A DNA stretch of 42,101 nucleotides from Flavobacteriales bacterium. Its GTDB lineage: Bacteria; Bacteroidota; Bacteroidia; Flavobacteriales; Flavobacteriaceae. Shown here in pieces: positions 7,644-15,952 of the stretch (within the stretch, counting starts at the first letter, position 1; every line of letters begins with the position of its first letter). The notes beneath the pieces are model-generated. The model made no database searches. It saw nothing but the letters and a program-made list of their open reading frames with translations, and was not told the origin of the DNA. The stretch is from the NCBI GenBank assembly GCA_018335925.1, contig JAGXRF010000003.1, forward strand, positions 1-42,101. Reading direction: 5' to 3'. A program made the translations under genes and the position numbers.

Positions 7644-8747
7644 ATGAACAATAAATTCAACTCTTTATTGCCTGTTTTACTATCTATCCCTAAGAATGAA
7701 TTTGAAACCATTACTTATCTTGACATTATTGATGGACAAGAAAAAGAAAACATCATTAGTAAAATTTATGCTTTTTACTTAGATGTAAATAAAAACCCCA
7801 TTATCTCAAGTTGGTTTGTTAAAAGTATCATGGAATTAATTTCGGAGAAACGAAAGGAACCATATTTTGAATTAACTGACTACGAAGTTTATACAGAATA
7901 CCCTTCTTTAAATAACCAAGGGAGAATTGACATTGTTTTGCTGTCTGATAAACAAGAATGTTCCATCATCATTGAAAATAAAATTAATCATATTTTAAAC
8001 AACAATTTGATTAACTACTGGGAAACCTTTGAACACTCTAAATATGCTAATAAAAAAGGGGTATTGTTAACTTTGGAAGACACGAAAGTTTCCGATGAAA
8101 ATTTCACTCCCATCAAGCATATAGATTGGATAAAAAAGGTAGAATCAAAAATTGATTGGGAAAAACTTTCTGAAAGACATATAATTCAGTTACAAGACTT
8201 TATCATTAATATTAAATTTATTTCAAAAAACTATGTTATGAACGAACAAGTAAAGTTTTATTCTGATTATTTTAACCAAATAGACAGTTTAATATCAATA
8301 AGAGAACAAGCATATAGTTATGTAAATAATATTGTAAAATCCATTGCAGATTCCTATGGGTGGGCTGTGTATGGCAGTACCCACGAATTAAAACAAATAT
8401 GGAATAAAATTGATGATGAAAGAGTATTTTTTGCTTTATTTCCGAATCAAATTTTAAAAGAAAAAAAGTTAATTATTAAAATTCAAATAGATGGATATGC
8501 AACTGATTATTATGACTTTTTGAAGAATGAAATGCAAAATTTAATGGCTAATTCCGACTATTCAAACATTAAACTTTCTAATAAGACAAACGATCATTTT
8601 TTAGGTGAAATTGAAGTGATTGATTTAGATGAATTAAAATTTGAAAACCTTAGCAAAATCATCTCTGATTTGGTACAAAAACTAAACCCTTTGCGACAAG
8701 AGATTTATAAAATACTTAAAACCAAAATGGAACAACAAAAAGCATAA
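7644..8747 (+). CDS. PD-(D/E)XK nuclease family protein
   Basis: A 367-residue protein whose N-terminal half matches the PD-(D/E)XK (PDDEXK_4-like) pattern: Glu85 in YTEYP, Asp96 in GRIDIVLL, and the ENK triad (111-113) in IIIENKINH. This family takes an N-terminal helical segment, the nuclease core, then a variable C-terminal alpha/beta region, as here. Proteins of this type occur singly in defence islands and are presumed to cut or bind DNA. The ATG at 7644 lies 59 nt after the 101-aa gene, so it may be in the same operon or have its own promoter. It is the last gene before a repeat-filled gap. The substrate is unknown. Confidence 0.75.
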   Translation: MNNKFNSLLPVLLSIPKNEFETITYLDIIDGQEKENIISKIYAFYLDVNKNPIISSWFVKSIMELISEKRKEPYFELTDYEVYTEYPSLNNQGRIDIVLLSDKQECSIIIENKINHILNNNLINYWETFEHSKYANKKGVLLTLEDTKVSDENFTPIKHIDWIKKVESKIDWEKLSERHIIQLQDFIINIKFISKNYVMNEQVKFYSDYFNQIDSLISIREQAYSYVNNIVKSIADSYGWAVYGSTHELKQIWNKIDDERVFFALFPNQILKEKKLIIKIQIDGYATDYYDFLKNEMQNLMANSDYSNIKLSNKTNDHFLGEIEVIDLDELKFENLSKIISDLVQKLNPLRQEIYKILKTKMEQQKA

Positions 8748-8980
8748 TCTTGCAAATTATTTTGTTCCAATATTTAGAACTAGTTTTCAAACATACCATC
8801 CTAACCGTCACCCCTTGTCGTTCTCATCACATAGCATTGAAGCAAATTAATAAAACTGTTAAGTATCTAACTCTTTATTTAAAAGCAATAAAAATACAAG
8901 ACTCAAAATTCAATTGTAAATATAAATCGAAGAAAAAACATTTTGTGACTAGTTAATAAAAGTATAAAGCTTCCTGCCAA

Positions 8981-9016
8981 ATGCAAATTAGCTCATTGGC
9001 TTATTTCTAATTGACA
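8981..9016. repeat. Outlying copies of the 16-bp repeat
   Basis: ATGCAAATTAGCTCAT (8981-8996) and TTTCTAATTGACAT (9003-9016) are diverged or truncated copies of the 16-bp unit found in tandem 330 bp downstream. The two sets bracket the GC-rich repeat block between them. Confidence 0.65.
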
Positions 9017-9122
9017 TTGCAAAAGGGTCTCGACTCCGCTCGACCTGACAAGAGGTGTTTATTTTTTTTGTTGAAGCGTTGAAGTTCCTGCCCTGAGCCT
9101 GTCGTAGGGTTGAATCGAAAAT

Positions 9123-9175
9123 TGGTTGATGGTTAGTGGTTGGTGGAAAAAGTTTCAGGTTTAAAGTTTCAGGTT
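9123..9175. repeat. Dispersed GGTTGATGG/TTTCAGG repeat, copy 1
   Basis: GGTTGATGGTTAGTGG, then GGAAAAAGTTTCAGGTTT, then a second AAAGTTTCAGGTT. The same two blocks recur at 38794-38840, and the first recurs in part at 36836-36849, always between genes. Confidence 0.6.
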
Positions 9176-9337
9176 ATGTTGTGATAGAATAGGTAGATCG
9201 GAAATTGATAGTCGGTTGTAGAAAATCATTTTCAAATGAAAAAAATTGAAAAAATTCTAAAACTTAACCTGAGCCTTCAAGAAGATTGAGTCGACCTTCG
9301 ACCAGCGAAAACGGTAGTCGGTGGTCGAGAAAAACAT

Positions 9338-9465
9338 TTCCAAATTGGCACATCATCCCATTCGCTAATTTTCAAATTGGCTCATTTTCTAATTGACACA
9401 TTTTCAAATTGGCTCATTTCCAAATTGGCTCATTATCCAATTAGCTAATTTTCAAATTCGCTCAT
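9338..9465. repeat. Eight tandem 16-bp degenerate repeats
   Basis: Eight consecutive units, each exactly 16 bp with no spacers, with consensus TTTCAAATTGGCTCAT. Units start at 9338, 9354, 9370, 9386, 9402, 9418, 9434 and 9450. The third and fifth units are identical; others differ at a few positions, mostly G/A and C/A changes in the GGCTC core. The period is not a multiple of three, so this is not coding. Confidence 0.85.
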
Positions 9466-9491
9466 CCACAAATCCTCTCTCCTATTTTGTT

Positions 9492-9521
9492 TTTGAAATC
9501 GTTAACAAAGTTTTACCTTTG
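9492..9521 (+). promoter_or_regulatory. Promoter of the cysteine desulfurase gene
   Basis: TACCTTTG at 9514-9521 matches the TAnnTTTG -7 box, and TTTG at 9492-9495 lies 18 bases upstream, the usual spacing to the -33 element in Bacteroidota. The start codon is 23 bases downstream of the -7 box. Confidence 0.7.
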
Positions 9522-9544
9522 CAGCCGCAACTAAAACCTTTTCG

Positions 9545-10666
9545 ATGAACAAAATTTATTTGGACCACGCAGCTACTACCTATGTAAAACCGGAAGTGAT
9601 TGAGGAAATGACCCAAGTTTTGGTGCAGTTTGGCAATCCGAGTTCTACCCATAGCTTTGGCAGAAGTGCCAAAAGTTTGATTGAAAGTAGCAGAAAGCAA
9701 ATTGCAGCATTGTTAGGTGCCAAAGCCAAAGAAATTTTGTTCAATTCCTGTGCTACCGAAGGCAACAACTGGATCATTCAACAAGCGGTAAAATCGTTGG
9801 GAGTGACCAGGATTATCTCTTCGGAAATGGAACACCACGCAGTGTTGTATCCGGTAAAAGCATGGCAAAAAGAAGGCATCGCAGTAGAGTTTGTAAAGGT
9901 GTTGGCAGATGGCCAATTAGATTTGGTTCATTTAGAGAGTTTGTTGCAAAACAACCAACCTACTTTGGTGAGCTTGATGCACATTAACAACGAAACCGGA
10001 ATTATTAACGATTTGGTGGGCATCGGAAATTTGTGCAAACAATACGGTGCGTACTACCATGCCGACATGGTACAATCGGTTGGGAAATACCCTATTAATT
10101 TGGCAGAATTACCTGTTGATTTTATGGTAGCCAGTGCCCATAAATTCCACGGTCCAAAAGGTGCAGGATTGGTTTATGTAAAGAGTCCGTTGGTGTTGCA
10201 ACCTACCATTTTGGGTGGTGAGCAAGAAAAAGGGTACCGAGCAGGCACCGAAGCTCCGCATCAAATTGTAGGAATGGCCAAAGCTTTGGAATTGTCGTAC
10301 GTGCATTTAGAAGCAGAGCGTACCCACATCCAAGCATTGAAACAGTACACCTTAGAGCAATTGCAACAACATTTGCCGGGAACAGAGCCTAATGGCAACC
10401 CGGAAATGACTACATACAACATTTTAAATGTGCGTTTGCCACTTTCTGCAGAAAAAGCAAGTATGTTGTTGTTTGCGTTAGACATGAAAAATATTGCCAT
10501 TTCTAGAGGAAGTGCTTGTCAATCCGGTAGCGGCAAACCTTCACACGTGTTGGCCTGTTTTTTAAACGATGAACAAGGAGCCATGCCTAACATTCGTATT
10601 TCTTTTGCAGAAAATAACACCAAAGAAGAAATCGATTATTTGGTGGCTGCTTTAACGGAGGCTTAA
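9545..10666 (+). CDS. Cysteine desulfurase (IscS/NifS family)
   Basis: A PLP-dependent enzyme that takes sulfur from cysteine for Fe-S cluster and thio-cofactor synthesis in the cytoplasm. The 373 residues run from the family start YLDHAATT through SSEMEHHAVLYP (PLP-ring His), HADMVQSVGK and SAHKFHGPKGAG with the Schiff-base Lys200, to SRGSACQSG with the persulfide Cys325. Length is slightly short for the family but nothing is missing. It stands alone, with a good TAnnTTTG promoter, and no isc or suf genes are adjacent. The sulfur it provides could feed MnmA, encoded about 30 kb away. Whether it is the IscS or NifS type cannot be told from the window. Confidence 0.93.
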   Translation: MNKIYLDHAATTYVKPEVIEEMTQVLVQFGNPSSTHSFGRSAKSLIESSRKQIAALLGAKAKEILFNSCATEGNNWIIQQAVKSLGVTRIISSEMEHHAVLYPVKAWQKEGIAVEFVKVLADGQLDLVHLESLLQNNQPTLVSLMHINNETGIINDLVGIGNLCKQYGAYYHADMVQSVGKYPINLAELPVDFMVASAHKFHGPKGAGLVYVKSPLVLQPTILGGEQEKGYRAGTEAPHQIVGMAKALELSYVHLEAERTHIQALKQYTLEQLQQHLPGTEPNGNPEMTTYNILNVRLPLSAEKASMLLFALDMKNIAISRGSACQSGSGKPSHVLACFLNDEQGAMPNIRISFAENNTKEEIDYLVAALTEA

Positions 10667-10706
10667 TTTTATTTGTTATTACATGATCTCTAGGCTAGGT
10701 TGTTAA

Positions 10707-10800
10707 GTGGTTAAAAAAGGATCTAAAAAATATAAAAAAGCAAAAAAATCTAAAGGATTTAAAGAAGCGAAAAAATCAAAAGAGTCTAAAAGAGTCAAAA
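10707..10800. repeat. Purine-rich low-complexity tract
   Basis: A run of nearly pure A/G with T interruptions, built of variations on AAAAAATCTAAAGGATTTAAAGAAGC. It could be translated from a GTG at 10707 as a Lys-rich 56-residue frame ending at 10877, but the composition looks like an intergenic repeat rather than a gene. Confidence 0.5.
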
Positions 10801-10820
10801 ATTTTATAGGTTTTTTTATT

Positions 10821-10847
10821 CAAGTAGTACTTGGTAACCTAGGTTAC
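10821..10847. promoter_or_regulatory. Twin palindromes, candidate operator
   Basis: CAAGTA-G-TACTTG (10821-10833) is followed with no gap by the perfect 14-bp palindrome GTAACCTAGGTTAC (10834-10847). The pair lies 50 bp upstream of the ATG of the secreted Kelch-like gene, where a dimeric regulator could bind. No regulator gene is adjacent. Confidence 0.4.
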
Positions 10848-10896
10848 AAAACTATTGCACGGAACCAACTACTTTAGCTTATTAAATTTTAGTTTC

Positions 10897-12495
10897 ATGC
10901 GTTGGTTTTTATTTTTTTGGATGAGTTTTTTGGCTACTGCCCAAACTTCTGACTTTCCGTATACCCTACAAATTACTCCGATTGCCAATACCAATTTACC
11001 CGGTTTGCATTCGTATGCCTTTGGCATGTGGCAAAACAAATGGGTTTTTGTTGGTGGTAGGTTAGACGGCATCCATGCTCGACAACCTTTTAATGCCTTT
11101 CCGGCAAATAGCAGCAACACCATGCTTATAGTGTACCAACCCAGCACCAATCAAATTTGGACTCGCTCGGTAAACGAATTGGCAGTAGGCTTGAAAGAGC
11201 AATTGCAAAGCACCAATATGAATTTTTACCAAGATGGCAATCATTTGATTATTATCGGGGGTTATAGCTTTGCAGCCTCTGTAAACGACCACATTACCCA
11301 CAACAAATTAACCACCATCGATTTGTCGGTTTTGGTGCCTGCCATTCAAAACAATAGTGCAATTGCTTCGGCTTTTAAACAAATTACCAACGAAAACTTT
11401 GCCATTACAGGCGGACAATTAGGGAAAATAGACAACACCTACTACTTGGTAGGTGGCCACCGATTTGATGGCAGATACAACCCAATGGGCAATCCTACTT
11501 TTACACAAACTTATTCCAACCAAATACGAAAGTTCCAATTAGACTTAAATAGTTCAACTTTGGCCATAAGTAACTACGAAGCCATTACCGACCCGGTACA
11601 TTTACGAAGAAGAGACTACAACTTGGTACCACAAGTTTTTGCCAATAACCAATTGGGGTATTTGATTTCTTCGGGAGTGTTTCAGGCAAATGCCGATTTG
11701 CCTTTTTTGTATCCGGTAGAAATTAAAGCAACCGGACATGAAGCCATTACTTCATTTAACCAATATTTGAGCAATTACCATTCCGGTAAATTAGGTTTGT
11801 GGGATGCTACCCAGCAAAAAATGCACAGCTTGTTTTTTGGAGGCATTAGCCAGTATTACTACCAAAACAATACGTTGGTTCAGGACGATCAAGTGCCTTT
11901 TGTTAAAACCATTAGTCGGGTTACCCGAAGCCAGAATGGCACCTATCAAGAATTTAAGTTTGCCCAAGAAATGCCTGCCTTAAAGGGAGCAGGAGCCGAA
12001 TTTATTCCGAATTTAAACTTGCCTCACTTTAGCAATGAAGTTTTGAAATTAAATGAGATTACTGCAGAGGAATTTGTGATTGGTCATTTGTATGGTGGTA
12101 TTTTAAGCACTACCATTAATCCGTTTAGCAATAATGCCACCAGTACCCAAACCCAAGCAGATGCCAGTTTGTATGAAGTAAAATTGGTAAAAGACACTAC
12201 TTTAGGTGCCCAAGCTTTGGATGGCAAAAACCCGTTTTCGGTAAAAATATTACAAAACCCCATTCAACAATCTACTTTTCGTTTAGGTTTTACTTTGCCT
12301 TATGTGGCCAACCTATCTTACTTTATCACCAGTTTTGATGGCAAACTCTTGGCCGAAGGCGAAATTGAAGACCATACGCAAGGCTATCAAGAAATGAATT
12401 TTGCTTTGGACCCAAGCATTCAAACCGATTTTATTTTAACCATGGTGTTGGATCACAAATACTATGTGAGTCAAAAGATTTTGTGGAGAAAGTAA
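10897..12495 (+). CDS. Secreted Kelch-like beta-propeller protein with T9SS-like sorting domain
   Basis: The ATG at 10897 gives a clean signal peptide (MRWFLFFWMSFLATAQ); a TTG 42 bases earlier would add residues ahead of it and is unlikely. The body holds repeated strands ending in double glycine (WVFVGGR, LIIIGGYSF, YYLVGGHR, SLFFGGISQ) typical of Kelch-type beta-propellers. The last about 80 residues (from NPFSVKILQNPIQQS to KILWRK) resemble a type A type IX secretion sorting domain. The protein is therefore probably exported across the outer membrane and anchored or released. Ligand and role are unknown. It is flanked by cysteine desulfurase and the LTA-synthase-like gene, with no obvious functional link to either. 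Confidence 0.7.
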   Translation: MRWFLFFWMSFLATAQTSDFPYTLQITPIANTNLPGLHSYAFGMWQNKWVFVGGRLDGIHARQPFNAFPANSSNTMLIVYQPSTNQIWTRSVNELAVGLKEQLQSTNMNFYQDGNHLIIIGGYSFAASVNDHITHNKLTTIDLSVLVPAIQNNSAIASAFKQITNENFAITGGQLGKIDNTYYLVGGHRFDGRYNPMGNPTFTQTYSNQIRKFQLDLNSSTLAISNYEAITDPVHLRRRDYNLVPQVFANNQLGYLISSGVFQANADLPFLYPVEIKATGHEAITSFNQYLSNYHSGKLGLWDATQQKMHSLFFGGISQYYYQNNTLVQDDQVPFVKTISRVTRSQNGTYQEFKFAQEMPALKGAGAEFIPNLNLPHFSNEVLKLNEITAEEFVIGHLYGGILSTTINPFSNNATSTQTQADASLYEVKLVKDTTLGAQALDGKNPFSVKILQNPIQQSTFRLGFTLPYVANLSYFITSFDGKLLAEGEIEDHTQGYQEMNFALDPSIQTDFILTMVLDHKYYVSQKILWRK

Positions 12496-12566
12496 TTTTT
12501 ATGATTTTAAGCCAATCTTAAGTTTCTATTTTCATTTTCATCGGAGATTTGAATAAAATTTCCGTC

Positions 12567-14531
12567 ATGAAAAGTCGATTTTCCATTCTTTTCGGCATTA
12601 GTTTGTTCTTCCTCATTGCTTCAGGTTTATTAAGAAGTATTCTTTGGTTTTGGGAGTGGGACTCCTTACAAAACAATTATTTGCAATTTCTACCCTCTTT
12701 CTTAACTGGTTGGGCATTTGATGTTGGAGTATTGAGTGTATTATGGGTAATTTTGGGTAGTTACCTGTTGTTATTCCCCAAAAAATATATTGGCAATTGG
12801 TTGGACAAAAGCATCATATATTTTACAACTTACCTTACCATTCTTTTATTGGTCTTTACATTTTTTGCAGAAATTACTTTTTGGGACGAATTTCATGCTC
12901 GGTTTAATTTTGTAGCTGTAGATTATTTGATTTATACCTACGAGGTAGTGAGAAATATTAATGAAAGCTACCCGTTGGTTTTACTCCTACCAGGAATGTT
13001 ATTGATTAGCTTGGTAGTAATTGCCAGCTTGCATTACTTTCAATTTTACAAAAATAGTTTTCAAAATCAAATGCCAGTATCCCACCGGTTGAGCTATTAC
13101 TGCATTTCTGTTGGAATATTTTTGCTCTTTTTATTTGGCATCCATAGTAGCGATGCAGAATGGTCGAACAACCGTTATGTAAACGAAATAAACAAAACCG
13201 GTATTTATTCCTTTTTTGCAGCATTTAGAAGTAATGAGTTAGATTACAACACTTTTTACCCTACCATTTCAAAAAAAGAAGCACAAAAAAAAGTGGCAAA
13301 AGACTTATTTGATCTCTCCAACAGCTCTCAAAAAAACTTTTGGATAGAACGAAAAATTACTCCCACTAAAGAAAGTAATCATAACAATAAACCAAATGTA
13401 ATATTTGTGTTGATGGAAAGCATGAGTGCAGATTACTTAGAAACTTTTGGCAACCAGCAACACCTAACTCCATTTTTAGATAGTTTGGCTACCCAAGGCA
13501 TGTTGTTTAAAAACTTATATGCCACCGGCACCAGAACCGTAAGAGGAATGGAAGCCATTGCCCTATCTATTCCTCCAACACCCGGAAGCAGCATTGTAAA
13601 ACGTCCGAACAACCAAAACTTACATACGGTTTCGGATGTGTTTAAACAAAAAGGATATCAATGCCAATTTTTTTATGGAGGCGATGGCTATTTTGACAAC
13701 ATGAATGTCTTTTTTGGTGGCAATGGTTTTGATTTATATGACAGAGGCAGAGGCAGCGTACTGAGTGATCAAATTCACACCAAAAGAACTTTAATTACGG
13801 ATGAGGAAGTACAATTTGAGAATGCCTGGGGTATTTGCGACGAAGATATTTACCAAAAAGTAATACAAGTATCCAACCAAATGCACCAAAAAAACACGCC
13901 TTTTTTTCATTTTGTGATGACTACTTCCAACCATAAGCCATACACTTACCCCAGCCAAAAAGTAATCATTCCGTCAGGCACCAACAGAGAAGGAGCAGTA
14001 CAGTATGCCGATTTTGCGTTAAAACAACTTTTTAATGAAGCTAAAAAACAAGCATGGTTTAACCAAACCATTTTTATTTTAGTGGCAGATCATTGTGCCC
14101 ATGCTGCCGGAAAAGATGAAATAGACATTAAAAACTACCATATACCGGGAATCATTTTCGGAAAAAACATTGCAAAGCAAAACATTGAGCTATTGTGTTC
14201 ACAAATTGACATCTTCCCTACTCTATTTGCTCAATTACAATGGGAATATACCTCTCATTTTTTTGGGAAAAACGTATTAGACCCTTCCTATCAACCCAGA
14301 GCTTTTGTGGGAACCTACTTGCATTTAGGAGAACTTTTTAACGACAACAAGCTAGTGATTTTAAACAACAAAAAAGAGTGTAAAACTTATAAAAGAAATC
14401 CGATATCCAACGAATTGCAATTATGCAAGCACGATACTGCAAAGGAAAATTTAACCAAGGCATATTACCAAATAGCTGATCTGTACTATCACCAACAAAT
14501 TGACAAAAACCGTAAAAAATCTAAGTCATGA
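12567..14531 (+). CDS. LTA-synthase-family sulfatase (membrane phosphoglycerol/phosphoethanolamine transferase-like)
   Basis: A 654-residue membrane enzyme with about five N-terminal transmembrane helices and an extracytoplasmic alkaline-phosphatase-fold domain. The domain begins at NVIFVLMESMSADYLETFG (metal-binding Glu) and continues through YATGTRTVRGMEA, where the nucleophilic Thr is expected. FHFVMTTSNHKPY and LVADHCAHAAG give the later metal ligands. In Gram-positives the family makes lipoteichoic acid; in Bacteroidota it probably transfers phospho-head groups to periplasmic glycans or lipids, acceptor unknown. I start at ATG 12567 rather than TTG 12549. Its stop overlaps the thioredoxin start (ATGA), which means tight coupling to the ApbE cluster. 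Confidence 0.82.
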   Translation: MKSRFSILFGISLFFLIASGLLRSILWFWEWDSLQNNYLQFLPSFLTGWAFDVGVLSVLWVILGSYLLLFPKKYIGNWLDKSIIYFTTYLTILLLVFTFFAEITFWDEFHARFNFVAVDYLIYTYEVVRNINESYPLVLLLPGMLLISLVVIASLHYFQFYKNSFQNQMPVSHRLSYYCISVGIFLLFLFGIHSSDAEWSNNRYVNEINKTGIYSFFAAFRSNELDYNTFYPTISKKEAQKKVAKDLFDLSNSSQKNFWIERKITPTKESNHNNKPNVIFVLMESMSADYLETFGNQQHLTPFLDSLATQGMLFKNLYATGTRTVRGMEAIALSIPPTPGSSIVKRPNNQNLHTVSDVFKQKGYQCQFFYGGDGYFDNMNVFFGGNGFDLYDRGRGSVLSDQIHTKRTLITDEEVQFENAWGICDEDIYQKVIQVSNQMHQKNTPFFHFVMTTSNHKPYTYPSQKVIIPSGTNREGAVQYADFALKQLFNEAKKQAWFNQTIFILVADHCAHAAGKDEIDIKNYHIPGIIFGKNIAKQNIELLCSQIDIFPTLFAQLQWEYTSHFFGKNVLDPSYQPRAFVGTYLHLGELFNDNKLVILNNKKECKTYKRNPISNELQLCKHDTAKENLTKAYYQIADLYYHQQIDKNRKKSKS

Positions 14532-14965
14532 AATTTATTACTACCTCATTATTACTATTGATTAGCAATTTGCTATTCTCTCAAAATTGGCTAGCCAACT
14601 ACCAAAAAGCAGAAGAACAAGCCCGTACAGAACAAAAAGCAATGGTAGTTGTGTTCTCCGGCTCAGATTGGTGTGCCCCGTGCATTAAATTAGATAGAGC
14701 TGTATGGCAATCGGAATCATTTGCCAAAGCATCAGAAAATTGGGTGATTTACAAAGCTGATTTTCCGAAGAAAAAACAAAATCAATTGCCTAACGAATTA
14801 AAGGCCCAAAATGAAAAGTTAGCCGAAAAATACAATCCCAACGGGATATTTCCTTTGGTAGTAATGATACATGCCGATGGAAAAATTCTGGGACAACTTT
14901 CCTATGAGTCTATTTCGGCAGAGGACTACATCCAAAAGATAAAAAAAATACTCCATGAAAACTAA
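14528..14965 (+). CDS. Periplasmic thioredoxin-family protein
   Basis: A 145-residue protein with signal peptide MKFITTSLLLLISNLLFSQ and a thioredoxin fold whose active site is WCAPC (Cys49, Cys52), followed by the cis-Pro region GIFPLVVMIHADG. It should work in the periplasm as a disulfide reductant or isomerase. It overlaps the preceding gene by four bases and apbE by eleven bases, so it is translated as part of the cluster. A plausible client is the neighbouring lipoprotein with a Cys-Gly-Cys tail; this is inference from context. Confidence 0.85.
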   Translation: MKFITTSLLLLISNLLFSQNWLANYQKAEEQARTEQKAMVVVFSGSDWCAPCIKLDRAVWQSESFAKASENWVIYKADFPKKKQNQLPNELKAQNEKLAEKYNPNGIFPLVVMIHADGKILGQLSYESISAEDYIQKIKKILHEN

Positions 14966-15947
14966 ATTATTGCTATTGATATTTTTCTTGGGGTGTACCA
15001 ACATTGGAAATACCCAAGAAATATATTCTTTTAAAACCTCCTTGATTGGGAGTCCGTTTGAACTTATAGTTGTAGCCACAGACAGCACCCAAGCCAATTT
15101 ATATTTTGAAGCCAGCGTGCAAGAGGTAAAAAGAATAGAGTTACTAATCTCTGAATGGAAACCTGAAACGGAGGTTTCCAAAGTAAATGATCAAGCCGGA
15201 ATTAGTGCTGTTAAAGTGAGCAAAGAAGTATTTGATTTGGTGGAAAGAGCCCTTAAAATTTCGAAAATTTCCGAAGGTGCTTTTGACCTCACTTTTGCCA
15301 GTATGGAAAAACTTTGGCAATTTGATAAAAAAGAGCATGCCTCATTACCTAGTCCGGAAATTGTATCGAATAACGTGAAAAATGTGGGGTATCCATTCAT
15401 TCAAATGGATAAAAAAAATCAAACGATTTATATCACCAACCCAAAAACAAAAATAGGTTTGGGAGGTATCGGACAGGGATATATAGCAGATAAAATAAGC
15501 GAAAAATTAAAAGGAATGGGATGCACTTCGGCTGTAGTGAACGTATCTGGAGATGTATATGCATGGGGCAAAAAGCCCGACCAAAAACCTTGGCAAGTGG
15601 CCATTACTAACCCCATGAATACCCAAAAAATTATTGGCTACTTTCCGTTAGAAAATAGTGCCGTAGAAACATCGGGGAACTACGAAAAATACTTTACGCA
15701 CCAACAAAAACGCTATGCCCATATCATAGACCCACGAACCGGATATCCGGTGCAGGATATTGTTAGTGTTTCGGTATTTGCCAAAACTACCGAATTGAGT
15801 GATGCTTTGGCAACCGCTGTATTTGTTTTGGGTGTAACGGACGGACTTGCTTTGCTAAACCAATTGGATGGTATTGAAGGCATCATCATTGATGACCGAG
15901 GAAAAATTTATACCAGTAACCACATTAAAATTAAACCTGAAAATTAA
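14955..15947 (+). CDS. apbE: FAD:protein FMN transferase (ApbE)
   Basis: A 330-residue ApbE: it attaches FMN from FAD to Ser/Thr of extracytoplasmic proteins and can also hydrolyse FAD. Diagnostic segments are GAFDLTFASMEKLW, LGGIGQGYIADKISEKL, VVNVSGDVYAWG, VETSGNYEKYF and the C-terminal AHIIDPRTGYP with LSDALATAVFVLG. The N-terminus MKTKLLLLIFFLGC looks like a lipoprotein signal (Cys14), which would tether it to the membrane. It overlaps the thioredoxin gene and precedes the DUF4266 gene by 5 nt. No FMN-binding-domain protein or Rnf/Nqr subunit, the usual ApbE substrates, is encoded nearby, so the substrate is an open question. Confidence 0.92.
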   Translation: MKTKLLLLIFFLGCTNIGNTQEIYSFKTSLIGSPFELIVVATDSTQANLYFEASVQEVKRIELLISEWKPETEVSKVNDQAGISAVKVSKEVFDLVERALKISKISEGAFDLTFASMEKLWQFDKKEHASLPSPEIVSNNVKNVGYPFIQMDKKNQTIYITNPKTKIGLGGIGQGYIADKISEKLKGMGCTSAVVNVSGDVYAWGKKPDQKPWQVAITNPMNTQKIIGYFPLENSAVETSGNYEKYFTHQQKRYAHIIDPRTGYPVQDIVSVSVFAKTTELSDALATAVFVLGVTDGLALLNQLDGIEGIIIDDRGKIYTSNHIKIKPEN

Positions 15948-15952
15948 ACCCC

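Larger units (their letters stand above)
8748..9544. other. Gene-free stretch made of repeats
   Basis: No convincing gene lies in these roughly 800 bases. A TTG-initiated frame at 8750-8956 has no recognisable content. The rest is layered repeats: 16-bp units (8981-9016, 9338-9465), a GC-rich GGGTCTCGACTCCGCTCGAC block (9026-9045) with related CCTGAGCCTGTCGTAGGG (9092-9109) and CCTGAGCCTTCAAGAAG (9268-9284), and a GGTTGATGG/TTTCAGG block (9123-9175). The cysteine desulfurase promoter closes the region. Confidence 0.7.

Noticed and set aside
8750..8956. 68-codon open frame after the PD-(D/E)XK gene
   Set aside because: It begins with TTG, has no recognisable motif and lies in repeat-rich non-coding DNA; likely chance.
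9338..9465. CRISPR array
   Set aside because: The units are contiguous, with no spacers, and 16 bp is too short; no cas gene is in the window.
10707..10877. Lys-rich 56-codon frame from GTG
   Set aside because: It arises from a low-complexity purine tract and runs through palindromes; no family or credible initiation.
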